Source of the DNA: Polyodon spathula
Taxonomy: Eukaryota; Chordata; Actinopteri; Acipenseriformes; Polyodontidae
Length of the DNA: 64,000 nucleotides
Assembly: GCF_017654505.1 (NCBI RefSeq)
Contig: NC_054534.1
Coordinates: 29,443,689 to 29,507,688 of the forward strand
Direction: 5' to 3'
This document shows, piece after piece, positions 1 through 11,694 of the stretch. The translations under genes and the position numbers were made by a program. Under the pieces are notes generated by a model. It did no database searches. It was not told the origin of the DNA and saw only the letters and a list, made by a program, of their open reading frames with translations. Position 1 is the stretch's first letter. The number at the start of each line of letters is the position of its first letter.

Positions 1-694
1 TAACATGGGAAACCTCTTTAGAAACGTACACCCCAGGATATTAATTACTGATAACATGGGAAATCTCTTTAGAAACGTACACCCCAGGATATTCATTACT
101 GATAACATGGGAAACCTCTTTAGAAACGTACACCCCAGGATATTCATTACCGATAACATGGGAAATCTCTTTAGAAACGTACACCCCAGGATATTCATTA
201 CTGATAACATGGGAAACCTCTTTAGAAACGTACACCCCAGGACATTCATTATCGATAACATGGGAAATCTCATTAGAAACGTACACCCCAGGACATTCAT
301 TACTGATAACATGGGAAATCTCATTAGAAACGTACACCCCAGGATATTCATTACTGATAACATGGGAAACCTCTTTAGAAACGTACACCCCAGGATATTA
401 ATTACTGATAACATGGGAAATCTCTTTAGAAACGTACACCCCAGGATATTCATTACTGATAACATGGGAAATCTCTTTAGAAACGTACACCCCAGGATAT
501 TCATTACTGATAACATGGGAAATCTCTTTAGAAACGTACACCCCAGGATATTCATTACTGATAACATGGGAAATCTCTTTAGAAACGTGCACCCCAGGAT
601 ATTCATTACTGATAACATGGGAAATCTCTTTAGAAACGTACACCCCTGGATATTCATTAAAAGACTGATAACATGGGAAATATCTTTAGAAGCT
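1..694. repeat. 51-bp minisatellite, 13 full units plus a partial
   Basis: Units begin taacatggga at 1, 52, 103 and so on, each 51 bp and over 90% identical. Variants alternate aaacctc/aaatctc, with two aaatctcatt units near 256-357. Unit 8 equals unit 1 and unit 9 equals unit 2, which hints at duplication of a 7-unit block. The last full unit carries a short insertion near 659, then the array decays by 694. The left edge is cut by the window. As 51 is divisible by three, the array stays open in frames on both strands; I see no evidence that it is a gene. Confidence 0.95.
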
Positions 695-3314
695 GTACTT
701 TTATTGTTCTAATTTATCTATGTTAAAACAGGTTTGTGTCACGTGGGATTTCACTGCATTAGCTATTCTAAATTCCAACTGCATGCAGTGAAATAAATGT
801 ACAAGTGTCAATGCAACATGGCAATAAATTAGCATATAATTTACAAATAAAAAAAATTAGTAACAGTGTGTAACAACATTAATACTGAATATAAAATATA
901 AGCAACTAATCACAATAATACATGTAATTCTGTTCTGAAGTTAAAAGGATAGCTAAGTGACATTCACTTGATTAATGGAGTTTATAACTGGATGTTCCAC
1001 TTCTGGAAATCAGCACCCGAGGGGAAACTGTTTCGGACGCAGGCTCCTTTTCTAGGCTCCAGGACAGAATGGTGATAAATCTGTAGTCCTTAGTCCTTAG
1101 GCTCCTCATAGTATTAACCACACCGTATCCGTAGCATGTGGAGATGTGTGGTTCCTTAATAGCAGATGCACCAATTCATGTGCTTGATTATTGTTTATAA
1201 TACAATAACAGATTGTATAGGTGGCTACAATGTTGTAGCAGCAGCAACAAAGTACTGTAGAGATTACAAAATAAAAATAAAAGCTGTGGTCCGTTGTCAT
1301 TTGTCCTTAATTTTAGGTCCCTTTTTTATTAATTAAACTTGTCAAGTTTATGTCTTCTTTTTTCATGTTCTGTGTGATGTTCCCTTTAACAAAGTGATTC
1401 CAGGATTTATTAAAGGGCTCTTTGACAAGTTCCTTGTCTCCAAAAGCTGTTATGATGCAGCATTATAAAATGTTTGACTTCTTAGTTATGTAGCACCACT
1501 TGAAAAGACAAAAGAAAAATGTCTCTGTCTGAACAGTTACTGCTATGTCAATACCCTATGTGAGGTAACTAAAGGTTGTCGCTTTTTTTCCTTCTTTTTT
1601 TGAAAAAAAAAAGAAAAAAAAAAGATTTTCCTTGCTTATGAAACTTTAACATTTGCTGATAAAACACAATCAAGCCCTTTTGAAGTACTTGACCCCGATA
1701 TAAGGGCCCTGTTCTTGGTAAATGTCATAGCAACACCAGTCCCGCATGGGTAAACCCCCACCACCCAAATCCCACCCTGCCTGCAGGCCAGATAGCACCA
1801 AGATATTTTAAGTTTTCCCTGTGGAGGAATTTTACAAAGCTTTTCTATTCCAACCAGCCACCACATGAACCACCTTCAAGCTTTTTTAAAGACCTGCATT
1901 TCCCATGGCTATGTGGGTCCAATTTGGGAGTAAGCAGTCAAACACACCGTCAAGAGGTAGAAGGTGACAGACAGGATTTACACATTTTTGCACAACTCTT
2001 CCTGGAAAAATCTATCATTCTGCACTGAGGCCAACTGGCTCCAACACACAGGGGTTCAAATAACTGTCCCTTATGTCTCTGTGAAGTCCTGATGTACAGG
2101 TATGGTAAAAGGTGTTCTCACTAGTTGAGGTTTTAAGTTACTGTCAAAAGCAAGCCAGGTGAAAAGGTAAGCTATAACTATCTAACCCTAGTAATCCTTT
2201 GTTGTTTGACATCTTACAGCACCATATAACTGCAGCAATACTGTCAACTGTCAAAACCCATCATTATGAATTTCTTCAGGGGGCCAGGTTTAATACAAAG
2301 ACACAAAAATAAAAAAATGTACCAAATCATTAGGTTAATTTTTTGTCGTGATCTTTTGGAATTAGACTAAGTAAATACACCAAGCATTTGAAGATCAATA
2401 ATTAAAATAACAACTGGGGCTACAAAATTGATTGGAACCACAAATTAATTCAGTTCTTATTATTTGCAAAGAATTGTAGCATTACATTATGAGAAACGTA
2501 TATGAGTTCTCAAGACTATTTCTTTAAGTGGAATATTGCTCATTGAGACCTGGAAGCCACTTTTTAATTTTTTTTTATAGTGCGGTTCTCATTCATTTCA
2601 GGCTGTTTCCACATTCATGCCTGGTACAGACATGAATAGAAATTTCTTCAACATTATAACATTTTTTCTACAAAAGCATGTGGGCAAATGTGCTTGGATC
2701 AAATAAAAAGCACACACAACAGAAAGGTCAATCATTTTTTGTTCACATTCTGACAAACTGAAAAAAGTTTTTGTAAGCTTGGCAGTTTATGAGTACCAGA
2801 CATCATCAGTATTAGTGTTTCACCTCTTTACCTTTTCTGTGTGTGGTAATAATTTCACTCTTGTTGCTTGTTTAGTTGTCCAAATTTGATTTTAGACATA
2901 ATCCTTCAGTCATTTCAACCCCTTTGCATAAGACATAACTATTTGCGCAGAACAACAATATTCTCAGCCTTCTCTTAGTCCAGGATATATCACCCTCCCT
3001 TATTTACATTAGTTTTGTGTTGACAACACATTTGGTTTATATTACCACATTTTTTCCCTCAGCAAATCACATGAAACATTCAATTCTGAAAACATCTGTC
3101 TTTTATCACATGTGTATACTACACAAGTACAATGGAACATATGTTTTAAAAGTGCCATTCAAATTATAATTTCGTACATACTGGTATTTATTTTTTTATA
3201 CTATAGAATCATTGCACTAAAATCAAAAAGAGGCACAGCTGGACAACGAATGCAAATTCATCATGTACCTGTCGCAAACCAAAAACATTTCAAGTACTAC
3301 TTTTATCATAATAT

Positions 3315-3319
<5 letters not shown>

Positions 3320-3382
<63 letters not shown>

Positions 3383-3396
3383 TACACACACACACA
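3320..3396. repeat. (TA)n microsatellite with short (CA)n tail
   Basis: About 30 TA units to 3380, then gatacacacacacaca to 3396. Confidence 0.97.
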
Positions 3397-4257
3397 TATC
3401 TTTTTTAGTATTTGTTATTCAAGCTAGTAAGTTATGCACTGCTTAGTGTCAAGTTCTGGAATTTGAATTGGTCTAAATTTTAAGAATACTAATGCTTGGT
3501 TTCTCAAATGTAAAAGCACTTACAAGGTCATGCTTTCTGTAATTAAAGATCTACAATACGTGCATAGCTACCAATTTCCGTCTCTATTTTTGGCTGCGGA
3601 TACCTCTTTAGTGACACAGACAGAAACTCTGTGCACGCTTATTAAAACAGGTGTCTAAACACAGCAGGATTTGGAGCCTCTGTTTTATTTTTATTTTCCA
3701 AAGCTCACCTGAAAGGTGTGCCTCATAACAACATGGATAGTCTTTTCTAAAGCATCCTGTCTAGCACGGTGGTGTCTTACCAGAGAGCAGTGCCTTTAAA
3801 TGTCTGCGTGGTCGAGGTCACTCTGCAGCTTGTGACATTAACATACGGGAGGCAGGGTGATAGAACTGAAGCTTATGGAATCCTTTCATAATACAGCGCC
3901 ACTAAAAGGCCTCTGGAGGTGATCTCCACCCACTTTGCCTGGCTCCTGCATGAAGGTCAATCACTTTTTTTTCACTCAGTGGAAAACCTTGTACCAACGA
4001 CTGATGTTTAAGTCATTATACAAGAAATAATCTAGGTATTTGCATCTAACCGCATTGAATGGAACTGACATTCTGATGAATATATATATATATCCCAGTT
4101 TTTAAAACGGAGTAGTTTCTTGAATTATGGCTCACAGTAGTGTAGCAACAAACACATACATCCTACCTTGTCTTTTTATTATTTTTTTAAATCCTAGTGG
4201 AATATAATTTTGGAATCTCTTAACATTTGCATTAGATTTCCTTTGTATACGCTCTGT

Positions 4258-4459
<202 letters not shown>

Positions 4460-4701
4460 ATGGCCAAAAGTTTTGCATCACTCTATAGAATGAAATATTT
4501 TTGCTTCACAAAATCAAACCTGCTGAATAATATTGTGTTAGCATTTTGAATTACATAATGCTATGTAGTTTTCCCAATCCCATGTTAAAAAAAAGATCTA
4601 AATTTTATGTCCATATAGTTTTTCTTTTTTTTTTAATTATGTCTTAATCCTAAAATTCTAGGTTATGCAAAACTTATGGCCATAGCCATAGCCATAGGCT
4701 A

Positions 4702-4974
4702 TAGTTATTGACCGGAAACACTGGGATAGTAGAACAGGGAATGCTGATGTTAGTTGTAGTTAGCTGATTGCTAATAGGCTTATGGCTCAGACATGGACAC
4801 TCATCCGTTCTGCGCTGGAGAGAGCAATATGTTACTGCCTGCTGTAAGGTACTGTGATTTTGACATCCTGTCTGTGAATAAACATCAGTTCATCATTGCA
4901 AGTACTATCTGTTGTCATGTGGATGTATTTCACCCTCGCCACAATTAAATAATAGTAAAAGCATATGCATGACA
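4702..4974 (+). mobile_element. Gypsy 5' LTR remnant (left part missing)
   Basis: From 4702 it aligns with 11780 onward through long near-identical blocks such as gttagttgtagttagctgat and tggacactcatccgttctgc. It has an aataaa at about 4877. Homology is clear to 4937. A plausible primer-binding-like tggtgtcatcgtgggat begins near 4978, so the LTR probably ends near 4974. The first ~85 bp seen in the 3' copy are absent here. Confidence 0.82.
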
Positions 4975-5584
4975 AATGGTGTCATCGTGGGATATTAAAT
5001 ACACAGAAAACAAAAAAAACTAGGAAGTCAGAAGATGCTGTATTGACTCTTATTAAACCATTGGAAAACTATAATCTGACTATAATCTTGAAAACAGGAC
5101 TTATTTCAAAAGTCTAAGGAAAAACAAAACCGTGTGAGTGTTGCCTTTGTTACATGCAAGATCCATGTGGCTGTGTGGAGACCGTCTGTGAAAAATCCCT
5201 AGAGACTTGGCAGCCAGCCAACATCAACGTCATCAGTGCAGACTAAAAAATAAAAAAAATGTAAAGATTAAAAAGAAAAGACGCTTCAGCGATTTCTATT
5301 TGCTGTGCTAGTAAAACACTGCTGCTTCATACAACAAGTGCTCATCTACTAAAAAACTGCTGGCAAACTAACAAATAAACAAATCTGTAATGAATCAAGT
5401 GGAGCAAGGTCCATTTAGAAGCCCCCCTGAGCCTGAGCAGCCCCCAGCCTGGTTGAAGACTCTACTGAACCAGCAAACACAACCACTCTGCAGCGCTTAG
5501 ATACACAAAATATATCTAGTGCTGGAGCACAAATCACAAACCCAGCACCAGAGAAAGCTAGATTCAGCCTTGGAAGTACCGAGC
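4975..5584 (+). other. Gypsy leader region
   Basis: Lies between the primer-binding-like site and the first recognisable gag sequence. A/T-rich, with no coding features recognised. Confidence 0.5.
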
Positions 5585-6141
5585 GCCCCGTCCATCCTGC
5601 ACAGGTTCGGAGGCCAAACCCAGCACACCAGTGCCACATCTGTCCTTTTATGGTAGTACACCCAGACAATTCTACACTTCCACAGGGATGACTGACCGCA
5701 ACAGGACTAGTTACCATTATGACTCAAATCGATTGCACGCCTATGATGGTCCCAAAGCCAAGCTCGCTACTTATGATGGGAAAGACTGGAAGTCCTTCCT
5801 ACTTCCTTTGAGCGCCAAGCATGCAAGTATGGATGCAATGGTGCCCAGAATGTAGACAAACTGCACAAGTGTCTCCAAGGGCCTGCCATTTGATTATTCT
5901 CTTCTAAAAGAGCAGCTGTCGCTGAGCTTCGGTCAAAAGGACACTCCCAACTGTGACACACAGGAGTCCTCAGCCAAGTTTACTGAAGAGGTACGTCGCC
6001 TTGTCACTCTTGTCTATTCAGGAGATAGAACTACAAGACCAGCTTGCTACTGATGCATTCCTCAATGGGTTAAAAAACCAGAAGGTGGCTTATGAAGACA
6101 TGAACCAGGATGAAGCTGTCCAGCATCTCCAACTATTTGTG
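5585..6141 (+). pseudogene. Gypsy gag remnant
   Basis: Pieces in different frames resemble the gag capsid region of vertebrate Ty3/gypsy elements: KLATYDGKDWKSF near 5760-5800, VRRLVTL near 5990, and QDQLATDAFLNGLKNQKVAY near 6029-6090. Frameshifts and stops interrupt it. It joins directly to a reverse transcriptase fragment at 6142 without an obvious zinc knuckle or protease, suggesting a deletion or rearrangement. Confidence 0.75.
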
Positions 6142-6233
6142 AATGGGCATCCTCAGTAGTCTTAGTCCACAAGAAGGATGGCAGATTCCGCTGGTGTGTA
6201 GATTACCGGAGCCTCAACAGCCTGACAGTTAAG
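6142..6233 (+). pseudogene. Misplaced duplicate of a gypsy RT segment
   Basis: Starting tgaatgggcatcc, this copy parallels 6661-6752 (cacaagaagga, then gctggtgtgtagattac and cctcaacagcctgacagtt). It encodes the KKDG.RWCVDYR-type RT motif but sits upstream of the pre-RT linker, out of normal order. Confidence 0.85.
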
Positions 6234-6299
6234 GTTATGTTTAGGGATTTTAGTTTAAACATTCCCTGACTTTCCACCTATTCAGTCCAAGAAGGGAGA

Positions 6300-7300
6300 C
6301 AGAATGTGGAGCCTTGCCCAGAAGAGGAGCCTGGAGCCTCTCAACTGCACCGGATTGGAAGAGTAAAGTCAGTAAGTGCAGTAGACCTTCCTAAACATCC
6401 TCAAGGCCTGTTTGCAGCTTCAAGTGAAATGCTCAATGAAGACCAGCAACAGCAGCTGATCACTACTCTTGCAATACCAGTCCCTATTTGCAACCAACGA
6501 TATTGACTTGGGCCACTTCTCTACTGTTGCGCACAGTAAATACTGGATCAGTAAGACCTGTACGCCAACCAGCTTGACAAACCCCACTGGGTTTCCAAGG
6601 TGAGGAAGAACAGCACCTTCAAGCCATGCTAACTACAGGTGTTGTTGCACCATCTAACTCTGAATGGGCATCCCCAGTAATCTTAGCCCACAAGAAGGAC
6701 AATGGAGTCCGCTGGTGTGTAGATTACTGGTGCCTCAACAGCCTGACAGTTTAGTTTGTGTACCCTCTACCAAAGATTGAAAAGTGCCTCAATGTTCTTG
6801 GAGGTACTACTGTCTTTTCAACCTTAGATCTGCAGTCTGGCTACTAGCAGACTGAAGTGGGTAAGAAAGCCTGGGGCACTACTGCGTTCGTCACCAGGTA
6901 TGGACCATGCAATTACACCAGAATGCCATTTGGACTCTGCAATGCCCCCAGTATCTTTCAGAGGGCCATGGAACTGGTTGATGAAAGCATCATTTTAAGG
7001 AGTCGAACAAAGTCTACAGCGCCTGGCAGACGTCTTTGAGCGCCTTCATAGCTACTGCCCAAAGCTAAAACCATCGAAGTGTCAGTTGCTGAAGGAATAG
7101 GTTCTGTACCTAGGGCATGTTGTCAGTGGTAAGAGCATTAGAACTAACACCGCTCTAATAAAGAATGTGCAAGACTGGCATTCCTCTCACAAAGTCCAGG
7201 AATTACAGGCTTTCCTGGGCCTGTGCAATTATTATCTCAGGTTTGTTTTGTCATTCGCTGAGATTGCAAACCCTCTGAACATTTTCCTTAAAAAAGAGAG
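6300..7300 (+). pseudogene. Gypsy pre-RT linker, reverse transcriptase and thumb remnant
   Basis: The linker includes LPKHPQGLFAASSEMLNEDQ (about 6388-6447). The RT fingers/palm includes GVVAPSNSEWASP, RWCVDY, PLPKIEKCLNVLGG, FSTLDLQSGY and MPFGLCNAPSIFQRAMEL up to about 6975. The segment that should hold the YLDD catalytic box is missing after that; the sequence resumes near 7010 with the ERLHSYCPKLKPSKC-like thumb, then YLGHVVSG and LQAFLGLCNYY near 7205. Stops occur in several places. Non-functional. Confidence 0.88.
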
Positions 7301-7590
7301 TTTCAGAGGAAGTTCTGGTTGTGTTGGCCTGAAATTCAACTGCACCTTGGGGTCCTTCACTACCGGTGGGAGGTCGCCTCCAGCTCCGGCTCATCTTTAT
7401 TACTGCTTGTACCTTCATCACTACAAGAAGTCATGCCGTTTTGCCATGACCCTTCTCAGTCCATCCACCTAGGGGAAGGAAAGACTCTCCAACGTCTCCA
7501 ACAACACTATCACTGGTACGGGATGGGAGGGGATTTTCACCTCTTTGTCAAGAGTTTGCAGAAATGGGGAGTTTTAAATCTAAAAAAAAA
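7301..7590 (+). pseudogene. Gypsy integrase N-terminal zinc region remnant
   Basis: HDPSQSIHLGEGKTLQRLQQ, then HYHWYGMGGDF and a degraded second half, resembles the HHCC zinc-binding module preceding gypsy integrase cores. RNase H sequence between the RT thumb and this point is almost entirely gone. The L2-type LINE starts at about 7590. Confidence 0.65.
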
Positions 7591-9372
7591 GCATGTGTTA
7601 GCTGGTGTACCTAAGGTTTCTGTTTTGGGACCTCTCCTTTTCAGTATTTACATTTTACCCCTTGGTCAGATAATTAGTCGTATTGGAATTTTCATTGTTA
7701 TGCTGATGACACATAATTACATCTGCAGGCTAAACCTGGGGCAGGACTGGATGTTTCTAATCCACATGACTGTCGGAAATTAAAATATGAATGCAACAAA
7801 ATTTTTTGCAGCTAAATTGTGATAAAGCTGAGGTGATGTTAATTGGCTCCTCAAAACAGCTTTGCAAAGCCAATAGTGTCAGTTTATTAATAGATGGTGT
7901 GGAAATAAATTCTACTGCTATTGCAAAAAATATTGGTGCAATTTTTTACTCTGCATTGTCTTTTGAGTCTTGTAGCAGGGGGAGATCTGTGCTGACTCTG
8001 CTGGCGTGTCGACAGTACTGCAGGAAGAGGGCGGCAGTCGTCCAACAACCGCCTGTGAGTCATGGCAGTGACACGGGGAGGTGGGAAAGTGGGTGTGTGG
8101 ACTTTCCCCCTCTCTGAATGGCTGAGAGGTGAGTCTTGGAAGATTGCTAGTCCTATAAAAAAATGCTCTGCTGTTTCCTCAGGTCTGCCCTTAAACACGC
8201 CGAGAGTGCGGAAGCGCTGGTCGAGGACCGAGAACCACTCGGGAGAAACCGAAACTGAGTGTGTCAGAGCGAGACAGTGAGAGCGGGGAACCCTTGGGCA
8301 GACCCTGAAGCATTGTAACGGAGCAGGCTAGTTAGCCGGCAGTGTAGGATGGTAATCCGGGTCACACGGGTAGCGGCGACTGGGATATAGCTGTCAAGTG
8401 CAGCACCTTTTTTCTTTGTAGTTTTGTTACTGTTTTATTTTCCCTGTTTCTTTGTGCCTTCTGTTTTGAATTATTGTTTCGAAGCCCCTGCAAGGACACC
8501 GGTATTGTGTACCATCGCTTGGTATGCCCGTGGTTCTGTTTACCACCGTTGGTAAATCAGACCACGGACCCACAGCGCCATCTGTGTGATAAAAAGAAAA
8601 ATAGCACCCTGAAATAAAACTGGGCACCTGTACGGTGCTGCTTAAATTCACCTGTCTGTCTCCTGTGTCAGTGAATTACCCACCACCCTTCCACAAGTCT
8701 CATGATAAAAACATCCTGAAAGTGTAATTCTTCCACTTGCGTAATATTGCACATTTAAGACTCTGTCCATCTCAGATGCATAGAAGCTTATTCATGCTTA
8801 TATTTCCACACACATTGATTACTGTAATGGTCTGTTGGCTGGGGTGTCTGGCAGGGTCCTTCAGAGACTCCAGCTGGTACAGAATTCAGCAGCTAGGGTT
8901 TTAATCAGAACTGCTGGATCTGAGCATACAACCCCAGTCCTGGCCTCCCTCCATTGGCTGCCAGTGAGGTTCAGGGTCAATTTTAAGATTTCACTTCTTA
9001 CCTACAGGGCACTTAATGATTTGGCTCCTAAATATCTAAAATACCTGCATGTTTATGTCCCCTCTCATGCCCTTTGATCAGCTGATCTAAATCTTTTAAT
9101 GGTTCCTAAAGCTAGGCTTTAACTTGTTATGCCTCGTGCCTATGGAACTCACTGCCACTCTTGGTAAGGAAGGCCCATTCTCTTTAGGTTTTTAAATCTT
9201 GCCTGAAGACGTACTACTTTTATACTAAAGATTTTTAAATTGTATTTATTTTTTTAATTGTATTGGTGTTGATTTTATTTTTGTTTTGCTGGGTTTGTTG
9301 TATTGTTACTGTTGTAAAGCACCTTGAGATCTCTTGAAATGAGCTTTATAAATTCAATAAATTATTATTAGA
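7590..9372 (+). mobile_element. 5'-truncated L2-type LINE (interrupted by a solo LTR)
   Basis: The left part (7590-7970) encodes GPLLFSIYILP, a preserved YADD near 7699-7710 and NFLQLNCDKAEVMLIGSSKQ. The right part (8701-9372) encodes HIDYCNGLLAGVSGRVLQRL and TTPVLASLHWLPVRFRV, a typical RT-to-3'-end sequence of L2-like LINEs. It then carries a 3' UTR ending in aaagcaccttgagatctctt and an attattatta tail. The frames are broken. It lies within the gypsy integrase and is itself split at 7970/8701. Confidence 0.88.
7971..8695 (+). mobile_element. Solo LTR, 725 bp, with 5-bp target duplication
   Basis: Begins TGTAGCAGGGGG and ends CCCTTCCACA, thus TG...CA, and is flanked on both sides by agtct (7966-7970 and 8696-8700). 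A TATA-like tataaaaaa lies near 8155 and an aataaa near 8615. No internal retrotransposon sequence accompanies it, so it is a solo LTR left by LTR-LTR recombination, probably of an ERV or gypsy family. Strand is assigned from the order of TATA-like and polyadenylation signals. Confidence 0.9.
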
Positions 9373-9426
9373 TGCCAACAGTGCAAAATCCATAAAACAT
9401 CCAGTCCTACAAACAAAGCTAAATAG

Positions 9427-9906
9427 CTAAATTACCAAGCAGGCACACTCATAGACCGCCTGCATACTGATGTTCTGGGCCCGTTCCCCACATCTGCTTT
9501 TGGAAATAAATATATTCTAGTTATAACTGATCAGTTTACCTGCTGGGTTGAAGCATTCCCTGGACCCGATCAAGCAGTTGAGACAACAGCCAAGAAACTT
9601 GTGTACGACTTTATTGTTAATTTTGGGGCACTGCTGGAGCTACATACTGAACAAGGGCGTAATTTTGAGAGCCCCTTCTTCAAAGATATATGTTGGCTTT
9701 TACAAATAACAAAAACAAAAACTATGCCATATCACCCAGCTTCTAATGGGCAAGCAGAGTGGTTCAATCGCACACTTCTGCAAAACCAAAAGTACTGGGA
9801 CGAACACCTGCCTCTGCTCACAGCTGCATACCGCAGTAAACTCCATTCGAGCACTGGGTTCACACTGAACTGGCTGATGTTGGGGAGAGAAGTTCACCTA
9901 CCCTAG
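9427..9906 (+). pseudogene. Gypsy integrase catalytic core remnant
   Basis: An open stretch of about 159 codons ending at a TAG. It includes TDVLGPFPTSAFGNKYILV, VEAFPGPDQAVETTAKKLV, ELHTEQGRNFES, YHPASNGQAEWFNRTLL and HLPLLTAAYRSKLHSSTGF, ending LMLGREVHLP. Of the DDE triad, the first Asp (TDVLG) and the final Glu (GQAEWFN) are present, but the second Asp position reads Glu (HTEQG). The frame is intact through the core yet isolated from the rest of pol. Confidence 0.9.
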
Positions 9907-10284
9907 GACCATGGTTGCATACTGCGGAAATGAATCGCGATGAAATGGACGCCCCAGACTTCCTACAAAATCTAAAGAAAGGCCTCAGGCAAGCTCATCA
10001 TACAGCTCGACAGCACCTCTGTGCATGTCATGTACGACAGAAGACCTATGACTTGCGAGCCTGAGAGAAGGTCTACAATGTTGGTGACTTAGTTTACGTT
10101 TGGGACAGTACTAAGAAGAAGGACAGCCTAAACATTCAGGCACTGCGGAAGAGTCCATTTGTAATTTGTGTGTGCCTTCCACCAGTACTCTATGAACTCA
10201 GGGTTAAGCATGTAAGAAGGTTATGCACCGACTGTCTACAACTATTTACCAACGATGTGATCCCAGGATGCATGAGGTGACTGA
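9907..10284 (+). pseudogene. Gypsy integrase C-terminal region (GPY/F-like)
   Basis: After the TAG the sequence still reads, with one further in-frame stop, QNLKKGLRQAHHTARQHL, KVYNVGDLVYVWDSTKKKD and RKSPFVICVCLPPVLYELR, the usual GPY/F-type end of Ty3/gypsy integrase. Confidence 0.75.
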
Positions 10285-10286
10285 TA

Positions 10287-11235
10287 CCTCTTTTCCACTT
10301 TACAACCGAGCCACGCCGGGGCCATACTGAGCCCTCAAGGTGCAGTTAAGGAGAACCTGGGTTGTTTTTCCACTGCAGAGTAAAGCCATGCTACTGACAT
10401 CACACGCAACAAAAGACAGTTGTTATTATTTGTTATTAATTAACTCAGTTTGCTAAAAGATGTGCCAACAAATGGTGTACAAAAATGAACAGACAAATGG
10501 TACAGCTGTATCTTTTATCACTATATTTTGTAAAGATATTCAGGAATGTCTTTATATTCCACAAAGTTTACTGATTATATCGACTTACTTAAGCTCAATT
10601 AGTTCTTTTGAAGGTGAAAAAATAAGGTTTTAAACATATGATTTGCCAAAGATATCCCATTTAAGGAGTGCAACGAGAGCCGTAGATGTACGTATGGTAC
10701 AGTTGTACAGTATTTTGTTTGACTATATTTTTGTAAGTAAGTTTAGAATTGTTTTAATTTCCGCATTTTTTTCTTCTTTATATTAATATAATAAAGGCCA
10801 AGGATGAGAAATTTGTTAAAATTTTGTGTTTTTTAGTGTGTGAGTTAAGTGTACCGTACCCACGGTTTATGCCCATTTGCTTCAAATAGTCAGAAATTCG
10901 GGCATAAACGTTCTCATTTCTGAAGCATGAATTCCCGAACACTTCTGTCTACCCACAGAGAAACTACAGCGTGGACTTTCTCAGTGTCCCAAGGCTGTAC
11001 TTTTCTCTCATCACACTCGCTGCCCACCATGTTTGCTGTTTTTCTTTCTGGACTGTACTGACTGATGTAACAAAATGACGAAAACCCTTAACCCCGCCCC
11101 TGGCTCTGCTTGGCTCGCAGCTGGATTCAGAAGTCTTGTGAGGCTGGAGATTCAAGGTTTGGTTCTCGCTCTGCTCGACAAATAGCCAGTGGAGAACCAC
11201 CCGTACCCAGGTCGGATGTGCCAGTGGAGAAGGGG
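10287..11235. mobile_element. Candidate non-autonomous DNA transposon in gypsy tail
   Basis: The left end cctcttttccact (10287-10299) and the inverse of the right end (11223-11235, cccttctccact on the other strand) form imperfect terminal inverted repeats. Including the flanking bases, 18 positions agree at 15. A TA dinucleotide sits outside each end, and an 11-bp near-identical repeat (catgaggt.ac) lies just outside at 10271-10281 and 11243-11253. Gypsy-like pol sequence continues on the right. No transposase is recognised. The superfamily is unassigned. Confidence 0.5.
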
Positions 11236-11239
11236 TATG

Positions 11240-11560
11240 AGACATGAGGTCACGCTCCAGAGCCCCAATTCTCTGAAACCACCCCAGGGTTAGAACCCTG
11301 TCAACTCCAAAGACCCAGCAATCGACGCTGACAGTAACAGCGATGGATCTGACGTTCCTGGGGCAGAAGCCCAACAGCAGCCCACAAAGAAACATCTGTC
11401 GGCTGCTTGTCGCCATCGTACATCTCGCATAATGAAGACTCCCCACGTCTGGCCCTGATGGCGACTCTGAGCCAATGAAGCAGGGCCCATGGTTGAAGAA
11501 AACCCAATGGACGGGCTGTTCATCTGCCGGCCAGTTACAAAGACTGAATTTAAATGTACT
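11240..11560 (+). pseudogene. Gypsy pol C-terminal tail remnant
   Basis: Low-homology tail between the inserted element and the 3' LTR region. It reads as acidic then basic residues (DADSNSDGSDVPGAEAQQQ, then KKHLSAACRHRTSRI), a composition common after gypsy GPY/F domains. Minus-strand ORFs over it are not supported. Confidence 0.45.
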
Positions 11561-11694
11561 GTGTTTTTGTTTAGTATTCCTTCAGTACTTCAGTATTAAT
11601 TGCTAAATGGTTAATGTTCACGTCAATACAGAGACCAATATGAGTGTTATTGGCAGAAGTGCTGAAGGGACTCTGCACTGCCAGAAGGGCTTGG

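Noticed and set aside
5..712. 235-codon ORF over the minisatellite as a gene
   Set aside because: It is only the 51-bp repeat read in frame, the opposite strand is equally open, and no flanking gene structure is visible.
5415..5717. 100-codon minus-strand ORF
   Set aside because: Antisense to the gypsy gag remnant with no recognised domain.
10964..11446. 160-codon minus-strand ORF
   Set aside because: Spans the junction of the candidate DNA element and the gypsy tail in antisense; no recognised domain.
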